A DNA stretch of 64,000 nucleotides from Rhodospirillales bacterium (GCA_014859895.1 JACZKS010000090.1:1-64000); one strand, 5' to 3'. Counted from the stretch's first letter, positions 17,868-27,525 are shown. Numbers and translations: made by a program. Notes: generated by a model from the letters alone, not told the origin.

Positions 17868-20366
17868 TCAGATCCGCACCCGCCGCAGGCGGAGCGCATT
17901 GCCGATCACCGAAACCGAACTCAAGCTCATGGCCGCGGCGGCGAAGATCGGCGAAATCAGAATGCCGAGGAACGGATAGAGGATACCCGCCGCCACCGGA
18001 ACGCCGGCCGCGTTGTAGACCAGTGCGAAAAACAGGTTCTGCCTGATGTTGCGCATCGTCGCCAATGAAAGCCTTCGGGCGCGTACGATGCCGTTGAGGT
18101 CGCCCTTGACCAGCGTGAACCCCGCGCTCTCGATGGCGACATCGGCCCCCGTGCCCATGGCAATGCCGACATCGGCTTGGGCCAGCGCGGGGGCGTCGTT
18201 CACGCCGTCGCCGGCCATGGCGACCTTGCGTCCTTCACCTTGCATCTCCTTGATGATGCGCGCCTTGTCCTCGGGCAGCACATCGGCGCGGATTTCGTCA
18301 ATGCCGAGCCTGCCCGCCACCGCCTTGGCGGTGCGTTCGTTGTCGCCAGTGGCCATGACGATGCGGAAGCCCAGGGCATGCAGGGCTTTCAGGGCATCCG
18401 GCGTCGTCTCCTTCACGGGATCGGCGACGCTCACCAGACCGGCGATCTCGTCATCGAGGACGACGAACATCACCGTCTCACCCTCGTCGCGGCGCGCATC
18501 CGCGGTTTCCCCAAGCCGCTTTGACTCAAGCCCGAGATCGGCCATCATTTTCGCGTTGCCGAGCGCCACCCGCTTGCCGTCGACGGTTCCCTTGACGCCC
18601 TTGCCGGTGACCGCCTCGAAGTCCTCCGCTTTGGCCAAGGCGATCCCACGTTCTTCTGCCCCGGTGACGATCGCTTCGGCGAGCGGATGCTCCGAGCCTC
18701 GCTCCAGACTCGCCGCCAGGCGCAGCACCTCATCTTCGTCATGGCCGGCCTCGGGCAGCACTGCGGCCAGCTTCGGCTTGCCAACGGTCAGCGTCCCCGT
18801 CTTGTCGACAATCAGCGTATCGACCTTGGCGAAGCGCTCCAGCGCCTCGGCGTTCTTGATCAGCACGCCCGCCTGTGCGCCCCGGCCCGTCGCCGTCATG
18901 ATCGACATCGGCGTCGCCAGCCCCAGCGCACACGGGCAGGCGATGATCAACACCGCAACCGCCGATACCAACGCGTAGGAAAACGCCGGGGCCGGTCCCC
19001 AGGTCGCCCAGGCGATGAAGGCGAGGATGGCGATACCGATCACCGCCGGGACGAACATGCCGGCCACCGAATCGGCAAGCTTCTGGATCGGTGCCCGGCT
19101 GCGCTGCGCGTTCGCGACCATCTCGACGATTTGGCTGAGCATGGTATCCGCGCCGACTCGTCTTGCCTCCATCACCAGGCTGCCGGTGCCATTGATCGTG
19201 GCGCCGGTTACCTTGTCGCCCTCGACTTTTTCGACCGGGACCGGTTCGCCGGAAATCATCGATTCATCGATCGAGGAACGGCCCTCGATCACCACGCCGT
19301 CGACCGGCACCTTGTCGCCCGGACGCACGCGCAGCCGGTCGCCGACCTGGACATGTTCAAGCGGGATCTCCTCTTCCCGCCCGTCCTCGCGGATCACGCG
19401 GGCGGTCTTGGCGGCGAGGTCGAGCAGCGCTCGGATCGCCGAACCGGTGCGCTCGCGTGCGCCGAGTTCCATGACCTGGCCGAGCAGGACCAGAACGACG
19501 ATCACCGCGCCGGCCTCGAAATAGACTCCGACATGGCCCTCGGCATCCCGAAATCCGTCCGGAAAAATCCCCGGCGCGAGCACGGCGGCCACGCTGAACA
19601 GATACGCCGCGCCGACGCCCATGCCGATCAGCGTGAACATGTTCAGGCTGCGGTTGATCACGGACGCAATGCCGCGCACGAAGAACGGCCACCCGGCCCA
19701 CAGAATGATCGGCGTGCCGAGGACAAGTTCGATCCAGAGCGTCGCCCGCTCACCCAGGATGTCGCGAACGAAGCCGAATCCCACGAGCGGACCCATCGTC
19801 AGCACCAGGAGCGGAACGGTAAGCCCGGCGCCGATCCAGAAACGGCGCTTGAAATCGATGAGTTCAGGATTCGGTTCGTGGTCGGCTGCCGAAACCGTCA
19901 TCGGCTCCAGGGCCATGCCGCACTTCGGACATGCCCCCGGCTCGTCTTGGACGATTTCGGGGTGCATCGGGCAGGTGTAGCGCGTGCGCGTCGAGGCGAC
20001 CGGAGTCGCGGGTTGCAGCGACATGCCGCACTTGGGGCAGATGCCGGGTTCGTCGCTCTCGACGCCGGCGCACATCGGGCAAACGTACTTCGTCCCGGTA
20101 TGCCCGCTCGTCGCCGCCTCCTTCACGTGGCCATCATCATGGCCATGATGGTGGTGCGCCCCGCTTTCGTGATTGTGGTGGTGCGGTCCCCCGACATCGG
20201 CGCCGCTGCTATCGACGTAGCGTCCCGGGTGCCGGCGGAATTTGTCGGCGCAGCCCGCGGAGCAAAACGCATACGTCTTGCCTCCATGCTCCACGACATG
20301 CCGCGCCGTGGCGGGTTCCACGTCCATGCCGCATACCGGGTCCTTGGTTCTGGTCGTCTCGTTCAT
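17868..20366 (-). CDS. copA: Copper-translocating P-type ATPase with YHS and double HMBD N-terminus
   Basis: About 832 residues. Order: YHS domain ([18 protein letters not shown]; ~8-50), His-rich linker (~61-82), two heavy-metal-binding modules ([20 protein letters not shown]; then [10 protein letters not shown] with GACPKCGM), then the P1B core. The core has TGE-type actuator loop [10 protein letters not shown], ion-site CPC (~476), phosphorylation motif DKTGTLT (~521), SEHPLAEAI and [16 protein letters not shown]. It exports Cu(I) from the cytosol. The start at 20366 has AGAGGG upstream; the longer frame is rejected. No classic ferredoxin-like CxxC domain is present. It is probably co-expressed with the oxidase downstream. 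Confidence 0.93.
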   Translation of the reverse strand: MNETTRTKDPVCGMDVEPATARHVVEHGGKTYAFCSAGCADKFRRHPGRYVDSSGADVGGPHHHNHESGAHHHHGHDDGHVKEAATSGHTGTKYVCPMCAGVESDEPGICPKCGMSLQPATPVASTRTRYTCPMHPEIVQDEPGACPKCGMALEPMTVSAADHEPNPELIDFKRRFWIGAGLTVPLLVLTMGPLVGFGFVRDILGERATLWIELVLGTPIILWAGWPFFVRGIASVINRSLNMFTLIGMGVGAAYLFSVAAVLAPGIFPDGFRDAEGHVGVYFEAGAVIVVLVLLGQVMELGARERTGSAIRALLDLAAKTARVIREDGREEEIPLEHVQVGDRLRVRPGDKVPVDGVVIEGRSSIDESMISGEPVPVEKVEGDKVTGATINGTGSLVMEARRVGADTMLSQIVEMVANAQRSRAPIQKLADSVAGMFVPAVIGIAILAFIAWATWGPAPAFSYALVSAVAVLIIACPCALGLATPMSIMTATGRGAQAGVLIKNAEALERFAKVDTLIVDKTGTLTVGKPKLAAVLPEAGHDEDEVLRLAASLERGSEHPLAEAIVTGAEERGIALAKAEDFEAVTGKGVKGTVDGKRVALGNAKMMADLGLESKRLGETADARRDEGETVMFVVLDDEIAGLVSVADPVKETTPDALKALHALGFRIVMATGDNERTAKAVAGRLGIDEIRADVLPEDKARIIKEMQGEGRKVAMAGDGVNDAPALAQADVGIAMGTGADVAIESAGFTLVKGDLNGIVRARRLSLATMRNIRQNLFFALVYNAAGVPVAAGILYPFLGILISPIFAAAAMSLSSVSVIGNALRLRRVRI

Positions 20367-20445
20367 GGGTTCAACCCTCTCTTGATCTCGTGTCATGGGC
20401 GTCGGCCAGACGGGTCGGACCGCCGCGCGAACAGCAGCGGCGGCA

Positions 20446-21312
20446 TCACGCCCCCGCCAGGGCTGCTGCCGCGCCAACCGTGTCGAGCGGCCTGACGGCC
20501 GCCCAATCGCGGAGTTTCGCCAGGGCGGCGCTTTCGATCTGTCGGGCCCGTTCGGCGCTGATGCCGAACCGCAATCCCAGGTCCCTGAGTGTGCGGGGAG
20601 ATTCGCTGAGATGCCGCCCGACGATGATCGTCCGCTCGCGCTCGTTCAGGCCCTTCAGGGCTGTTTGCAGCCAGGTCCGCCTGTCCTGTCGTTCGCGCGC
20701 CTCGAAGAGACGCTCCTCGGGCGACGGGCCCTCGGCCATCAAGGTGATCCCGTTGATCCTTTCGGGATCGCGCTCCTCCAGGGCCGGAACGTCGGCACCG
20801 CCGAGAAAGGCCTCCATCTCCTCGATGGCGCGTACGGAAACGCCCAGCGCCACAGCGGCTCGCTCGCGCTCCTCGCCGCTCAGCTTTCCGTCGATCCGCC
20901 AACCGTAACGCAATCGTTGGAGGCTAAAGAAGAGCGACCGGTTGGCTCCGCCGGTGATGCGCCGCACTATGGACCGGTTGTGGAGGACGTAGTCCTGGAT
21001 GGAGGCGCGAACCCACCACATGGCGTAGGTCGAAAACCGGACTTCGCGCGCGGGATCGAAACGGTTCGCCGCATGGACAAGGGCGGCATTGCCTTCCTGG
21101 ATCAAGTCGTCGAACGACAGATCAAATCCACGAAAGCGTTTGGCGACGCCGAGAACGAGGTGGCGGTGCGCGGTGATCAGTTCGCTCAGTGCCCGGGCAT
21201 CTCCCTCCGCCCGCCAACGCCGTACCAGATCCCACTCCCGTTCGGCGATCAGCAGTGCCGCCGAGCCGCGGGTTTCCGCCCGCGGTTTCTTGCTTTGAAA
21301 ACCAATGTGCAT
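20446..21312 (-). CDS. rpoH: RNA polymerase sigma factor, RpoH (sigma-32) family
   Basis: About 288 residues, with GGAGAG just before the ATG at 21312; an open frame continues to 22341 but is non-coding. Region 2 is complete ([37 protein letters not shown]), an RpoH-box-like [12 protein letters not shown] follows, and region 4 ends in [14 protein letters not shown]. RpoH directs heat-shock and other stress promoters. As it sits between copper and envelope genes it is likely a specialised paralogue that could drive this island, including the nearby groEL; that is inferred. Confidence 0.9.
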   Translation of the reverse strand: MHIGFQSKKPRAETRGSAALLIAEREWDLVRRWRAEGDARALSELITAHRHLVLGVAKRFRGFDLSFDDLIQEGNAALVHAANRFDPAREVRFSTYAMWWVRASIQDYVLHNRSIVRRITGGANRSLFFSLQRLRYGWRIDGKLSGEERERAAVALGVSVRAIEEMEAFLGGADVPALEERDPERINGITLMAEGPSPEERLFEARERQDRRTWLQTALKGLNERERTIIVGRHLSESPRTLRDLGLRFGISAERARQIESAALAKLRDWAAVRPLDTVGAAAALAGA

Positions 21313-21404
21313 TGAACTCTCCGAACATTTCCATAACCAAGCTGATGTCCCTGAAAAGGAAGCACCAACGGCAGGGCGCCCGCTGATCGAGCGCTCACCG
21401 GCGA

Positions 21405-21818
21405 TCAGGCGTGGGCGGAAAGTCTCGGAGGGAAAGGATCGGGCGCAACCGTCCTCGGCGCCACGGGAGCCGATACGACGACGGCATGTTTCATAGCGAG
21501 CTGAATGCGCCAAAGCGCGATCTGGGATGCGGCCGCGCCGACCTGCGGCCCACAGGGGGCCGAGCAGTGCCCACCGGCATGGAATCCGCCGGATTCCTCG
21601 CCGGCTGCCGGGCACGGCGCAATCGCAACGACCTCGGCCGCGCGTTGGTCGACTGTGGATACGCAGGGATTGCCACCCCCCGCCCCTGCCGGCGAGGCCA
21701 GGCCGATCACCGCGAGGGTAAGAACGAAGGCGAAAACGGACACGGCACTCCTCACCGTCGCCGACGGTGCGAGGCAGGTCTTGAGCGCCCGCAATAACCG
21801 TGGATGGCCTGTTCTCAT
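21405..21818 (-). CDS. Hypothetical exported Cys-rich protein
   Basis: About 137 residues. A hydrophobic segment near residues 24-45 (VSVFAFVLTLAVIGLASPAG) looks like a signal or anchor. The rest has four to five Cys and several His (GNPCVS, IAPCPA, HAGGHCSAPC) and ends PDPFPPRLSA. GGACGAGAG precedes the ATG. It may be a small periplasmic metal-related protein, given the neighbours; no family is recognised. Confidence 0.5.
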   Translation of the reverse strand: MRTGHPRLLRALKTCLAPSATVRSAVSVFAFVLTLAVIGLASPAGAGGGNPCVSTVDQRAAEVVAIAPCPAAGEESGGFHAGGHCSAPCGPQVGAAASQIALWRIQLAMKHAVVVSAPVAPRTVAPDPFPPRLSAHA

Positions 21819-21865
21819 CTCTCGTCCGAAGGACAACAATTGTTCTGTCGGCCTCCCAGGCGGTC

Positions 21866-21884
21866 GCCCTTTTTACAAAAGGGC
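21866..21884. other. 8-bp hairpin in divergent region
   Basis: GCCCTTTT and AAAAGGGC flank TAC. It lies between divergent genes, so it is not an obvious terminator. It may be an operator or leader structure. Confidence 0.35.
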
Positions 21885-21943
21885 TGCTGTTCCACTTGGG
21901 GGGCCTTTGGCGTTTTTCAATATAGAAGGCGCCGACCATGGGC

Positions 21944-22089
21944 GGCGGAAAAAATTGTGACAGAGTTTGACAGGACGCCCGAACGGCAAACTCTGTGACG
22001 AAAAACCTCTGTGCCGACAAAGTCCTGTTACAGGTCGGCGGTTGAATAGCCCCATCGAAATCGAAACCCCGCGAGAACCCTGGAGGGTC
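21944..22089 (+). repeat. ~145-bp duplicated leader element, copy A
   Basis: Roughly nine in ten positions match the stretch 29418-29561 in the same orientation. Both copies contain an inverted repeat (ACAGAGTTTG with CAAACTCTGT in this copy), then GCCGA...CCTGT-T-ACAGG-TCGGC, and end at CGAGAACCCTGGAG, the ribosome site of the next gene. It is probably a shared promoter and 5' UTR. Confidence 0.8.
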
Positions 22090-22092
22090 ATC

Positions 22093-22290
22093 ATGGAACG
22101 TTTTCTGAAACGGACCGCCCGTATCGTCGACGGCCAGATCGGCGAGACCTCGGACAAGGGGCTTCGCCTCGGCACGGTGCGCCGGATCGACGAGTGGAGC
22201 GCCATGGCCGACGTTCTCGGACCGGGTGGCACGCTGACCCAGCGATACGTCGCCGACCGTCACACCGGAGAGATCCGCCGCGTGCTGTAA
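22093..22290 (+). CDS. Small hypothetical protein (65 aa)
   Basis: A 65-residue soluble protein starting MERFLKRTARIVDGQIGE and ending RYVADRHTGEIRRVL. TGGAGGGTC precedes the ATG. It is the first gene after duplicated leader copy A. Sequence is charged, with no membrane helix or metal motif. No family recognised; probably a stress-linked small protein. Confidence 0.6.
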   Translation: MERFLKRTARIVDGQIGETSDKGLRLGTVRRIDEWSAMADVLGPGGTLTQRYVADRHTGEIRRVL

Positions 22291-22344
22291 CTCGGGCAAA
22301 CCCACCCGCTGCCGAACCGGCCCGGTTGGGTAAAGAGGCATAAA

Positions 22345-22506
22345 ATGTGGAATGGATCGATGATGAACGGTGGTTGGATGGAGGGCCTATCGGCATCCAT
22401 TGGATACCACGGACTGCTTTGGGTCGGCCTCCTTATCGTAACCGCGATATTTGCCGTCGGCCTCGTTCGCGACTGGCGGAAAGACAGGCCTTCGCACAAA
22501 CGCTGA
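22345..22506 (+). CDS. Tiny Met/Trp-rich membrane protein (53 aa)
   Basis: A 53-residue frame with AGAGG seven bases before the ATG. The N-terminus is Met/Trp/Gly-rich (MWNGSMMNGGWMEG), followed by one helix (GLLWVGLLIVTAIFAVGL) and a basic tail. Met-rich extracytoplasmic ends of this kind are common among small proteins of copper clusters and could bind Cu(I). It lies between the 65-residue gene and the hemerythrin-like gene with short gaps. Confidence 0.6.
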   Translation: MWNGSMMNGGWMEGLSASIGYHGLLWVGLLIVTAIFAVGLVRDWRKDRPSHKR

Positions 22507-22522
22507 ATTGGAGGTCTCGCTC

Positions 22523-23011
22523 ATGACACGGCACATCCCAAAGCACGAGCAAAGGAGCCATGCCACCGCCCCGCCTAAGCATTGGGCGAAGAGCCATCCG
22601 TCTGGCGTTCGTGAAATCGACAGCACCAACGAATGCCTGGAATTTCTTCTGGAGCGGCATTTTCTGGGAGGCATCCCATGCGAGAGCGCCGGAGATTTCT
22701 GCCCCAAGATCGAGGATATCAGGCGCTTCCTCGCCCGCAAGTTCACACGCGAGGAAACCCTGATGGAACGCGTGGAGTTTCCTGGGCTTGCCCCTCACCG
22801 AGCCGAACACGTCGAACTGTTGGCGGAACTGGACGCCATGAGGAACGACCTGATCTGCGGCACCTACGACACGCAACGGGTGTTTTACGTCCTGACAACC
22901 TGGGCGGTGCGTCACGTCCGCCAATTCGATGATCCGTTTGGCCGGCACCTCACCTCGCAGATCGAGGTCCGGCGGGATGCCGAGAATGTTTCCTGGCGCC
23001 TGGAAATCTAG
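22523..23011 (+). CDS. Hemerythrin-like protein lacking half of the di-iron ligands
   Basis: About 162 residues with TTGGAGGTC before the ATG. It aligns by eye with bacteriohemerythrin: REIDSTNECLEFLL for the first helix, RKFTREETLMERVEFPGL then HRAEH, and WAVRHVRQFDDPFG for the last. The expected His in the first helix is Asn36 and the His of HFxxEE is Lys73, while Glu77, His92, His96, His131 and Asp136 remain. Canonical family members bind O2 at a di-iron centre; here the iron carrying two His would be lost. It may be a mono-metal or regulatory variant. Confidence 0.7.
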   Translation: MTRHIPKHEQRSHATAPPKHWAKSHPSGVREIDSTNECLEFLLERHFLGGIPCESAGDFCPKIEDIRRFLARKFTREETLMERVEFPGLAPHRAEHVELLAELDAMRNDLICGTYDTQRVFYVLTTWAVRHVRQFDDPFGRHLTSQIEVRRDAENVSWRLEI

Positions 23012-23068
23012 GCACCCGGGAAAAGGCGGTTCCATCCAAGCAAACACCAAGCCATAGGAAAAACGCAC

Positions 23069-23368
23069 ATGAGGGTATTAGGCAAAGACATGGCGTTGCG
23101 CGACCTGGTCGCGTCGCCGACAGGGCTGATCGTGCTCGCCATCGTGGGGGTCGGCGGATACTCGCTCTGGACGAACCACCAGGAGCATGTCGTCGACGCG
23201 CTCATCTACCTGCCGCTTGCCGCCTGCCTGCTGATGCACTTCTTCATGCACGGCGGCCACGGCCACGGCGGCGACAAACCTTCCCACGGCGGCCACGACC
23301 ATTCCGTGTCCCGCCGGGGCGAGGCCTCTGACACCGAGCCTAACGATTCCCGCCGCCCGCGGTCATGA
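23069..23368 (+). CDS. Small His-rich membrane protein (DUF2933-like)
   Basis: A 99-residue protein with two membrane helices (TGLIVLAIVGVGGYSLW and ALIYLPLAACLLMHFFMHGG) and a His/Gly-rich tail (HGGHGHGGDKPSHGGHDH). This layout fits the DUF2933 small-protein family that often accompanies heavy-metal resistance genes. The tail could chelate metal. It forms part of a run of small same-strand genes after the hemerythrin-like gene. Confidence 0.7.
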   Translation: MRVLGKDMALRDLVASPTGLIVLAIVGVGGYSLWTNHQEHVVDALIYLPLAACLLMHFFMHGGHGHGGDKPSHGGHDHSVSRRGEASDTEPNDSRRPRS

Positions 23369-23410
23369 CGGACGGCACTTGAAACCGACTTTGGGACTGG
23401 AAACTGAAAA

Positions 23411-23665
23411 ATGGAATGGATATCCAGCAATTGGGTTTGGCTGCTATTGGCACTCGGCATGGTCGGCTTTCACATGTTCGGCCATGGCCACGGTTCTCGT
23501 GGCCGCCAGGGCGCCGCACAACCTCACGCAGGACATGGTGGCGGATGCTGCGGAGGGGGTATGGGCAATCACGGTCACGACCATGATGAGAAAACGCCGC
23601 AACCCGAAAAGACCGCCGACGGCGTTCAAGGAAAAGCCATTTCCACGCGTCATTCTGCGCCGTAA
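23411..23665 (+). CDS. Small His/Cys-rich single-pass membrane protein
   Basis: An 84-residue protein. One N-terminal helix (WVWLLLALGMVGFHMFG) is followed by a metal-binding-like region HGHGSRG, HAGHGGGCCGGG and NHGHDHDE. It resembles DUF2933-type proteins but is shorter. It starts 42 nt after the preceding DUF2933-like gene. Probably a membrane-tethered metal-binding peptide; function unproven. Confidence 0.6.
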   Translation: MEWISSNWVWLLLALGMVGFHMFGHGHGSRGRQGAAQPHAGHGGGCCGGGMGNHGHDHDEKTPQPEKTADGVQGKAISTRHSAP

Positions 23666-23750
23666 CGGATCGCTGGTTTTCGCCGTCCGTACATGGCGAA
23701 GAGATCGCAGCGGCGAGTGGCATGTCTTACCAGGAAAAGGAGTACGTACG

Positions 23751-23987
23751 ATGACGAAGCACATTGACCCCGTCTGCGGAATGGAGGTCGACAGCTCCCG
23801 AGCCGCGGTCCAAGAAACGTTCGGCGGCAAGACCTACTACTTCTGTTCCGCCCATTGCCGCGAATCCTTCGCCAAGACCCCCACGGCGTACGTTCACGCC
23901 GAGAAGCCGGACGACAAAAAAACACTCGGGGCATGGGCACGGACACTGCTGCGGTTAACAAAAAACGGCCCCACGACCGCCCCATAG
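23751..23987 (+). CDS. YHS domain protein
   Basis: A 78-residue protein whose first ~50 residues are a YHS domain (DPVCGMEVDSS and YYFCSAHCRESF), closely like the N-terminal module of the copper ATPase encoded at 17868-20366. YHS domains bind heavy metals through their Cys residues. AAGGAG lies 8 nt before the ATG. A short basic tail follows. Likely a cytosolic metal carrier for the same system. Confidence 0.8.
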   Translation: MTKHIDPVCGMEVDSSRAAVQETFGGKTYYFCSAHCRESFAKTPTAYVHAEKPDDKKTLGAWARTLLRLTKNGPTTAP

Positions 23988-24207
23988 TGATGCCCAATTT
24001 CCCCGGGGATCATTTCCGGCCGTAAAGACGAAGGAGAGATGAGTCACGACCACAACCGTGGTCGGAGCCGGCCCCGCCGGTTGGCCTGGCGCCGCCCGAC
24101 CGGCGGGAAGCGTGCGCTTATGGAGAATGGACACCCCTGGGCAAGGCAGCGACTGCATACGGTTTCCAAGTATCCGGGGGAGCAGACCAAAAGGAGGAAG
24201 GACAACA

Positions 24208-24861
24208 ATGACCGAGACTCTTCCCGCCTATGGGTTGTGGACCCTTGTCGTCCTCAATGCCGGAATTTTCCTCCTGTTCGCGTCCAGCTTCTTCAAGCCG
24301 CAATCCGCACGCGATTGGCGGACCTTCGGGACGTTCAGCGCCTTCGTCGTGGCGCTTTTTGCCGAGATGTACGGCTTCCCACTGACCATCTATCTGTTGT
24401 CGGGGTGGCTGCAAAGCCGCTATCCCGAGGCGGATCTCCTTTCCCATAATACGGGCCACCTTTGGTCGACGCTGTTCAGGACGGAAGGAGACCCCCACTT
24501 CGACTTCCTCCACGTGCTCAGCAATATCCTGATCGCTATCGGTTTCGTGCTGCTGGCAAAGGCCTGGCGGATTCTTTTGGCGGCGCAACGGGGCCATACC
24601 CTCGCCATGACAGGACCTTACGTCTGCGTACGACACCCGCAGTATGTGGCTTTTATCAGCATGATGGCTGGCTTCCTGATGCTGTGGCCGACCCTACTCA
24701 CCCTGATCATGTTCCCGATCCTAGTCGCCATGTACGTCCGTTTGGCCAAGCGGGAAGAACGGGAAGCCCTGCGGGATTTCGGAGAGGAGTACGCCCGTTA
24801 CGCGAGGAATGTGCCAGCCTTCATCCCGCGGCTCGGCGGCATCGCGCGACAGTACAGGTGA
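24208..24861 (+). CDS. Isoprenylcysteine carboxyl methyltransferase (ICMT/PEMT-type) membrane protein
   Basis: About 217 residues, start set by AAGGAGGAAGG. Five or so helices lead to the C-terminal methyltransferase signature: GPYVCVRHPQYVAF, then KREEREALRDFGEEYARYAR and VPAFIPR. Family members transfer a methyl group from S-adenosylmethionine to lipids or small thiols. Related genes recur in bacterial metal-resistance clusters. The actual acceptor is unknown. The gene is 220 nt after the YHS gene with no other frame in between. Confidence 0.8.
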   Translation: MTETLPAYGLWTLVVLNAGIFLLFASSFFKPQSARDWRTFGTFSAFVVALFAEMYGFPLTIYLLSGWLQSRYPEADLLSHNTGHLWSTLFRTEGDPHFDFLHVLSNILIAIGFVLLAKAWRILLAAQRGHTLAMTGPYVCVRHPQYVAFISMMAGFLMLWPTLLTLIMFPILVAMYVRLAKREEREALRDFGEEYARYARNVPAFIPRLGGIARQYR

Positions 24862-24944
24862 ACCCGGTGAGGAAAGAACATGATCGATATCCTTCTTCCG
24901 GCGATCTCCGGAACATTTCTGATCGCGGCTTCACTTCCCTCGTG

Positions 24945-26141
24945 ATGCCCCTCGGTCGAGAGACAAAGAACGTGGCGATACTCGTGGCTGCGCAGGCGCT
25001 GTTCATGACCAGTGCGACGATGCTCGTCATTCTCAACGGCCTGATCGGCTTCTCCTTGGCGGAGAACAAGGCACTTGCGACTGTGCCCGTGTCGGCAGTG
25101 GTGATCGCCGCCGCGGTGACGATCATTCCGGCTTCTCTGTTCATGAAAAGATACGGCCGGCGGATGGGCTTCGTCGTCGGCGCGCTTTGCGGCGCGACTG
25201 GTGCGGCAACTGCGGCCGCAGCCATCGTCATGCAAAGCTTTCCCCTCTTCATCTTTGGCGCCTTCCAGATCGGCATCTATGGCGGCGTCGCCCAATACTT
25301 CCGATTTGCCGCCGCCGATGTGGCCAGTCCCGATTTCAAGAGCAAGGCAATTTCCCTGGTGGTTGCGGGAGGGGTCGTTGCCGCGTTTGTGGGCCCGGAG
25401 CTCGTGATGTCTTCGAGCGATCTGGTCGCGCCCAATCGGTATCTCGGCTCCTATTTGCTCGTCGTGGCATTGGCATTCGCCGCGGCCGCGCTGCTTCTGC
25501 TTTTCGATAGCGCCCGCCCGCCTCTTGTGGACCACGAGAAACCCGGCCGACCATTAACGCAGATCATGCGACAGCCGGCATTTGCCGTAGCCGCCCTTGT
25601 CGGCATGGTCGGATACGGCGTGACGGTTCTGATGATGACGGCGACGCCGTTGGCGATGGCCGCCTATGGCCACAGTCTCGATCGTACCGCGTTCGTCATT
25701 CAGTGGCACACGCTCGCCATGTTCGCTCCCGCCTTTGTCACCGGCAACCTCATCAAGCGGTTCGGCGCGCTCAATGTCATGTTGGTCGGCACGGTCGTGC
25801 TCGGGATATGCGTCGTCGCCGCCCTTGGCGGCGTCAGTGTCAGCCGGTTTTGGCTGGGGTTGGCGGCGCTCGGTCTGGGGTGGAACTTCACCTTCATCGG
25901 CGCTTCCGCTCTCTTGACCGAAGCCTATCTGCCGGTGGAGAGAGCCAAAGTCCAAGCCGCGAATGATTTCCTGGTGTTCGGCTCCGCCGCCGCTGCCTCG
26001 CTGTTGTCGGGCGCGCTCCTCAGTTATTTCGACTGGGTGGTCGTGAATTATTTCGCCGTTCCTTTTCTGCTTGTTGCAGGAGCGACGACTCTATGGCTTT
26101 CGATGTCACGCCGGATGGCTGCGCGCCGGGCATCAAGTTAG
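24945..26141 (+). CDS. MFS transporter
   Basis: About 398 residues from ATG 24945, with about 12 helices. The loop MKRYGRRMGFVVG after helix 2 is the MFS signature region. GTG codons at 24858 (overlapping the previous stop), 24867 and 24942 are alternative starts. The sequence resembles the YfcJ/AraJ-like or uncharacterised MFS group; substrate unknown. It follows the ICMT-type gene without a promoter-sized gap, so it is probably co-transcribed and may export a toxic compound or metal complex. Confidence 0.85.
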   Translation: MPLGRETKNVAILVAAQALFMTSATMLVILNGLIGFSLAENKALATVPVSAVVIAAAVTIIPASLFMKRYGRRMGFVVGALCGATGAATAAAAIVMQSFPLFIFGAFQIGIYGGVAQYFRFAAADVASPDFKSKAISLVVAGGVVAAFVGPELVMSSSDLVAPNRYLGSYLLVVALAFAAAALLLLFDSARPPLVDHEKPGRPLTQIMRQPAFAVAALVGMVGYGVTVLMMTATPLAMAAYGHSLDRTAFVIQWHTLAMFAPAFVTGNLIKRFGALNVMLVGTVVLGICVVAALGGVSVSRFWLGLAALGLGWNFTFIGASALLTEAYLPVERAKVQAANDFLVFGSAAAASLLSGALLSYFDWVVVNYFAVPFLLVAGATTLWLSMSRRMAARRASS

Positions 26142-26295
26142 GACTGAACACGCCATGACCTTTGCCATCGTCTGGCGACAATTTTTTCCCTAGGGCTTGA
26201 AAACGCGTTTTTCCGAAAGATAACCGCATCAAACGAAGAGACCTCGCTCCAATCAGGCAGCGATACCGCCGTTGGACAGCAGGGACAAGAAAGCA

Positions 26296-27525
26296 TTGGT
26301 AAGGAAACGCAATTTGCGGCTGCTCGTCGGCCTCCTGATGGCACTGAGCGTGGCGCTGTTTGCGCGGATGGGAATGGCTGCCGATCTGGCCGGCACGCAC
26401 ATCTTCTTCAGCGCCGGCTGCGCCGACTGCTGGCCTTACACCAAGCAGGTGCTGGTGCCGGCCCTCCAATCGCAGGATTTGGCGCCGTCGCCGGAGATTC
26501 ACGACTACACCGTTCCCGACGAGCGCCGCCGGCTTCTCGAGATCGCCGACGGCATCGGCCTGCCCCGCTCCGTCGCCGATTCCCTCTACGCCTTCGTGCC
26601 GACCGAGCGGGGCGACCTTGTCATCCTCGGTCATGTCCCCGCCGATCTGATCCGCGCCGCCGTCGCGTCTCCCGCCCGGCCCGACCGCCTCGTCCTCTGG
26701 CAGCCGGCCATGCATGGAGATCCCACCGAATACCGCCTGTGGGCCTGGCGGGGCGGCGTGCAGACCTTTGCCATCGACACCCCGTTCGAGACCGCGCTTG
26801 CCCTGGCTCTCGTCGCGCAGGGACCGCCGCCGGTCGGCCAGGCGAACCTCGCCCAGCTGCTGCCGGCCGTCGTCGTCACCGGACTGGTCGACTCGGTCAA
26901 CCCCTGCGCGTTTGCGGTGATCCTTCTGCTGGTAGCCTTCCTGTTCACCCTGCGCCAATCGCGCGGCCGTATCCTTAAGCTGGGATTCGTCTACATCGGC
27001 ATGATCTTCCTGGTCTATTTCGCCATCGGCCTGGGGATTCTGGGAACCGTTCAGTTCTCCGACGATCCCCACTTCGTGGCCCGGGCCGGATCCTGGCTGC
27101 TGATCGCGCTGGGCGCCGTCAACCTCGCGGAATACACCTTCCCGAGTTTCCCCGTCCGCCTGCACATGCCGGCCTTCGCCCATGCCCGTACCCGCGAACT
27201 GGTCGGCCGCGCCACTCTGCCTGCCACCATTGGCGCCGGCCTGCTGGTTGGGCTCTGCACCTTTCCATGCTCGGGCGGCATCTACGTTTCCATCATCACG
27301 CTCTTGAACGCCAAGACCACGATGGCCTGGGGTGTGGGGTACCTGGCGCTTTACAACGTCATGTTCGTGGTGCCGCTGGTCGCCATCCTGCTGGCCGCCG
27401 GCAACCGGGCGACGGCCAAGACCTGGGCCCAGTGGGAACGCACCCATTCCCTTCAAATCCGCCTGTGGTACGGCCTCGCGATGATCGGCCTCGGCATCGC
27501 GATGCTGGCCTGGATAATCGACTAG
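26296..27525 (+). CDS. CcdA/DsbD-type transmembrane thiol transporter with thioredoxin-like N-terminus
   Basis: About 409 residues. After a signal sequence there is a periplasmic thioredoxin-like part with CADC (Cys42, Cys45), then a six-helix CcdA core with paired cysteines in SVNPCAFA (~203) and CTFPCSGG (~320-325). DsbD/CcdA proteins pass electrons from cytosolic thioredoxin to periplasmic thiols. The start is uncertain: TTG 26272, TTG 26296 (AGGGA upstream) and ATG 26338 are in frame. It leads a unit with two DUF1573 proteins and Lgt, suggesting supply of reductant for extracytoplasmic Cys proteins or copper handling. Confidence 0.82.
   Translation: MVRKRNLRLLVGLLMALSVALFARMGMAADLAGTHIFFSAGCADCWPYTKQVLVPALQSQDLAPSPEIHDYTVPDERRRLLEIADGIGLPRSVADSLYAFVPTERGDLVILGHVPADLIRAAVASPARPDRLVLWQPAMHGDPTEYRLWAWRGGVQTFAIDTPFETALALALVAQGPPPVGQANLAQLLPAVVVTGLVDSVNPCAFAVILLLVAFLFTLRQSRGRILKLGFVYIGMIFLVYFAIGLGILGTVQFSDDPHFVARAGSWLLIALGAVNLAEYTFPSFPVRLHMPAFAHARTRELVGRATLPATIGAGLLVGLCTFPCSGGIYVSIITLLNAKTTMAWGVGYLALYNVMFVVPLVAILLAAGNRATAKTWAQWERTHSLQIRLWYGLAMIGLGIAMLAWIID

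Noticed and set aside
21313-22341. N-terminal extension of the RpoH-like frame to about 631 residues
   Set aside because: The good ribosome site and sigma-factor start are at 21312. The extension covers the divergent gene and repeat copy A and reads as low-complexity shadow sequence.
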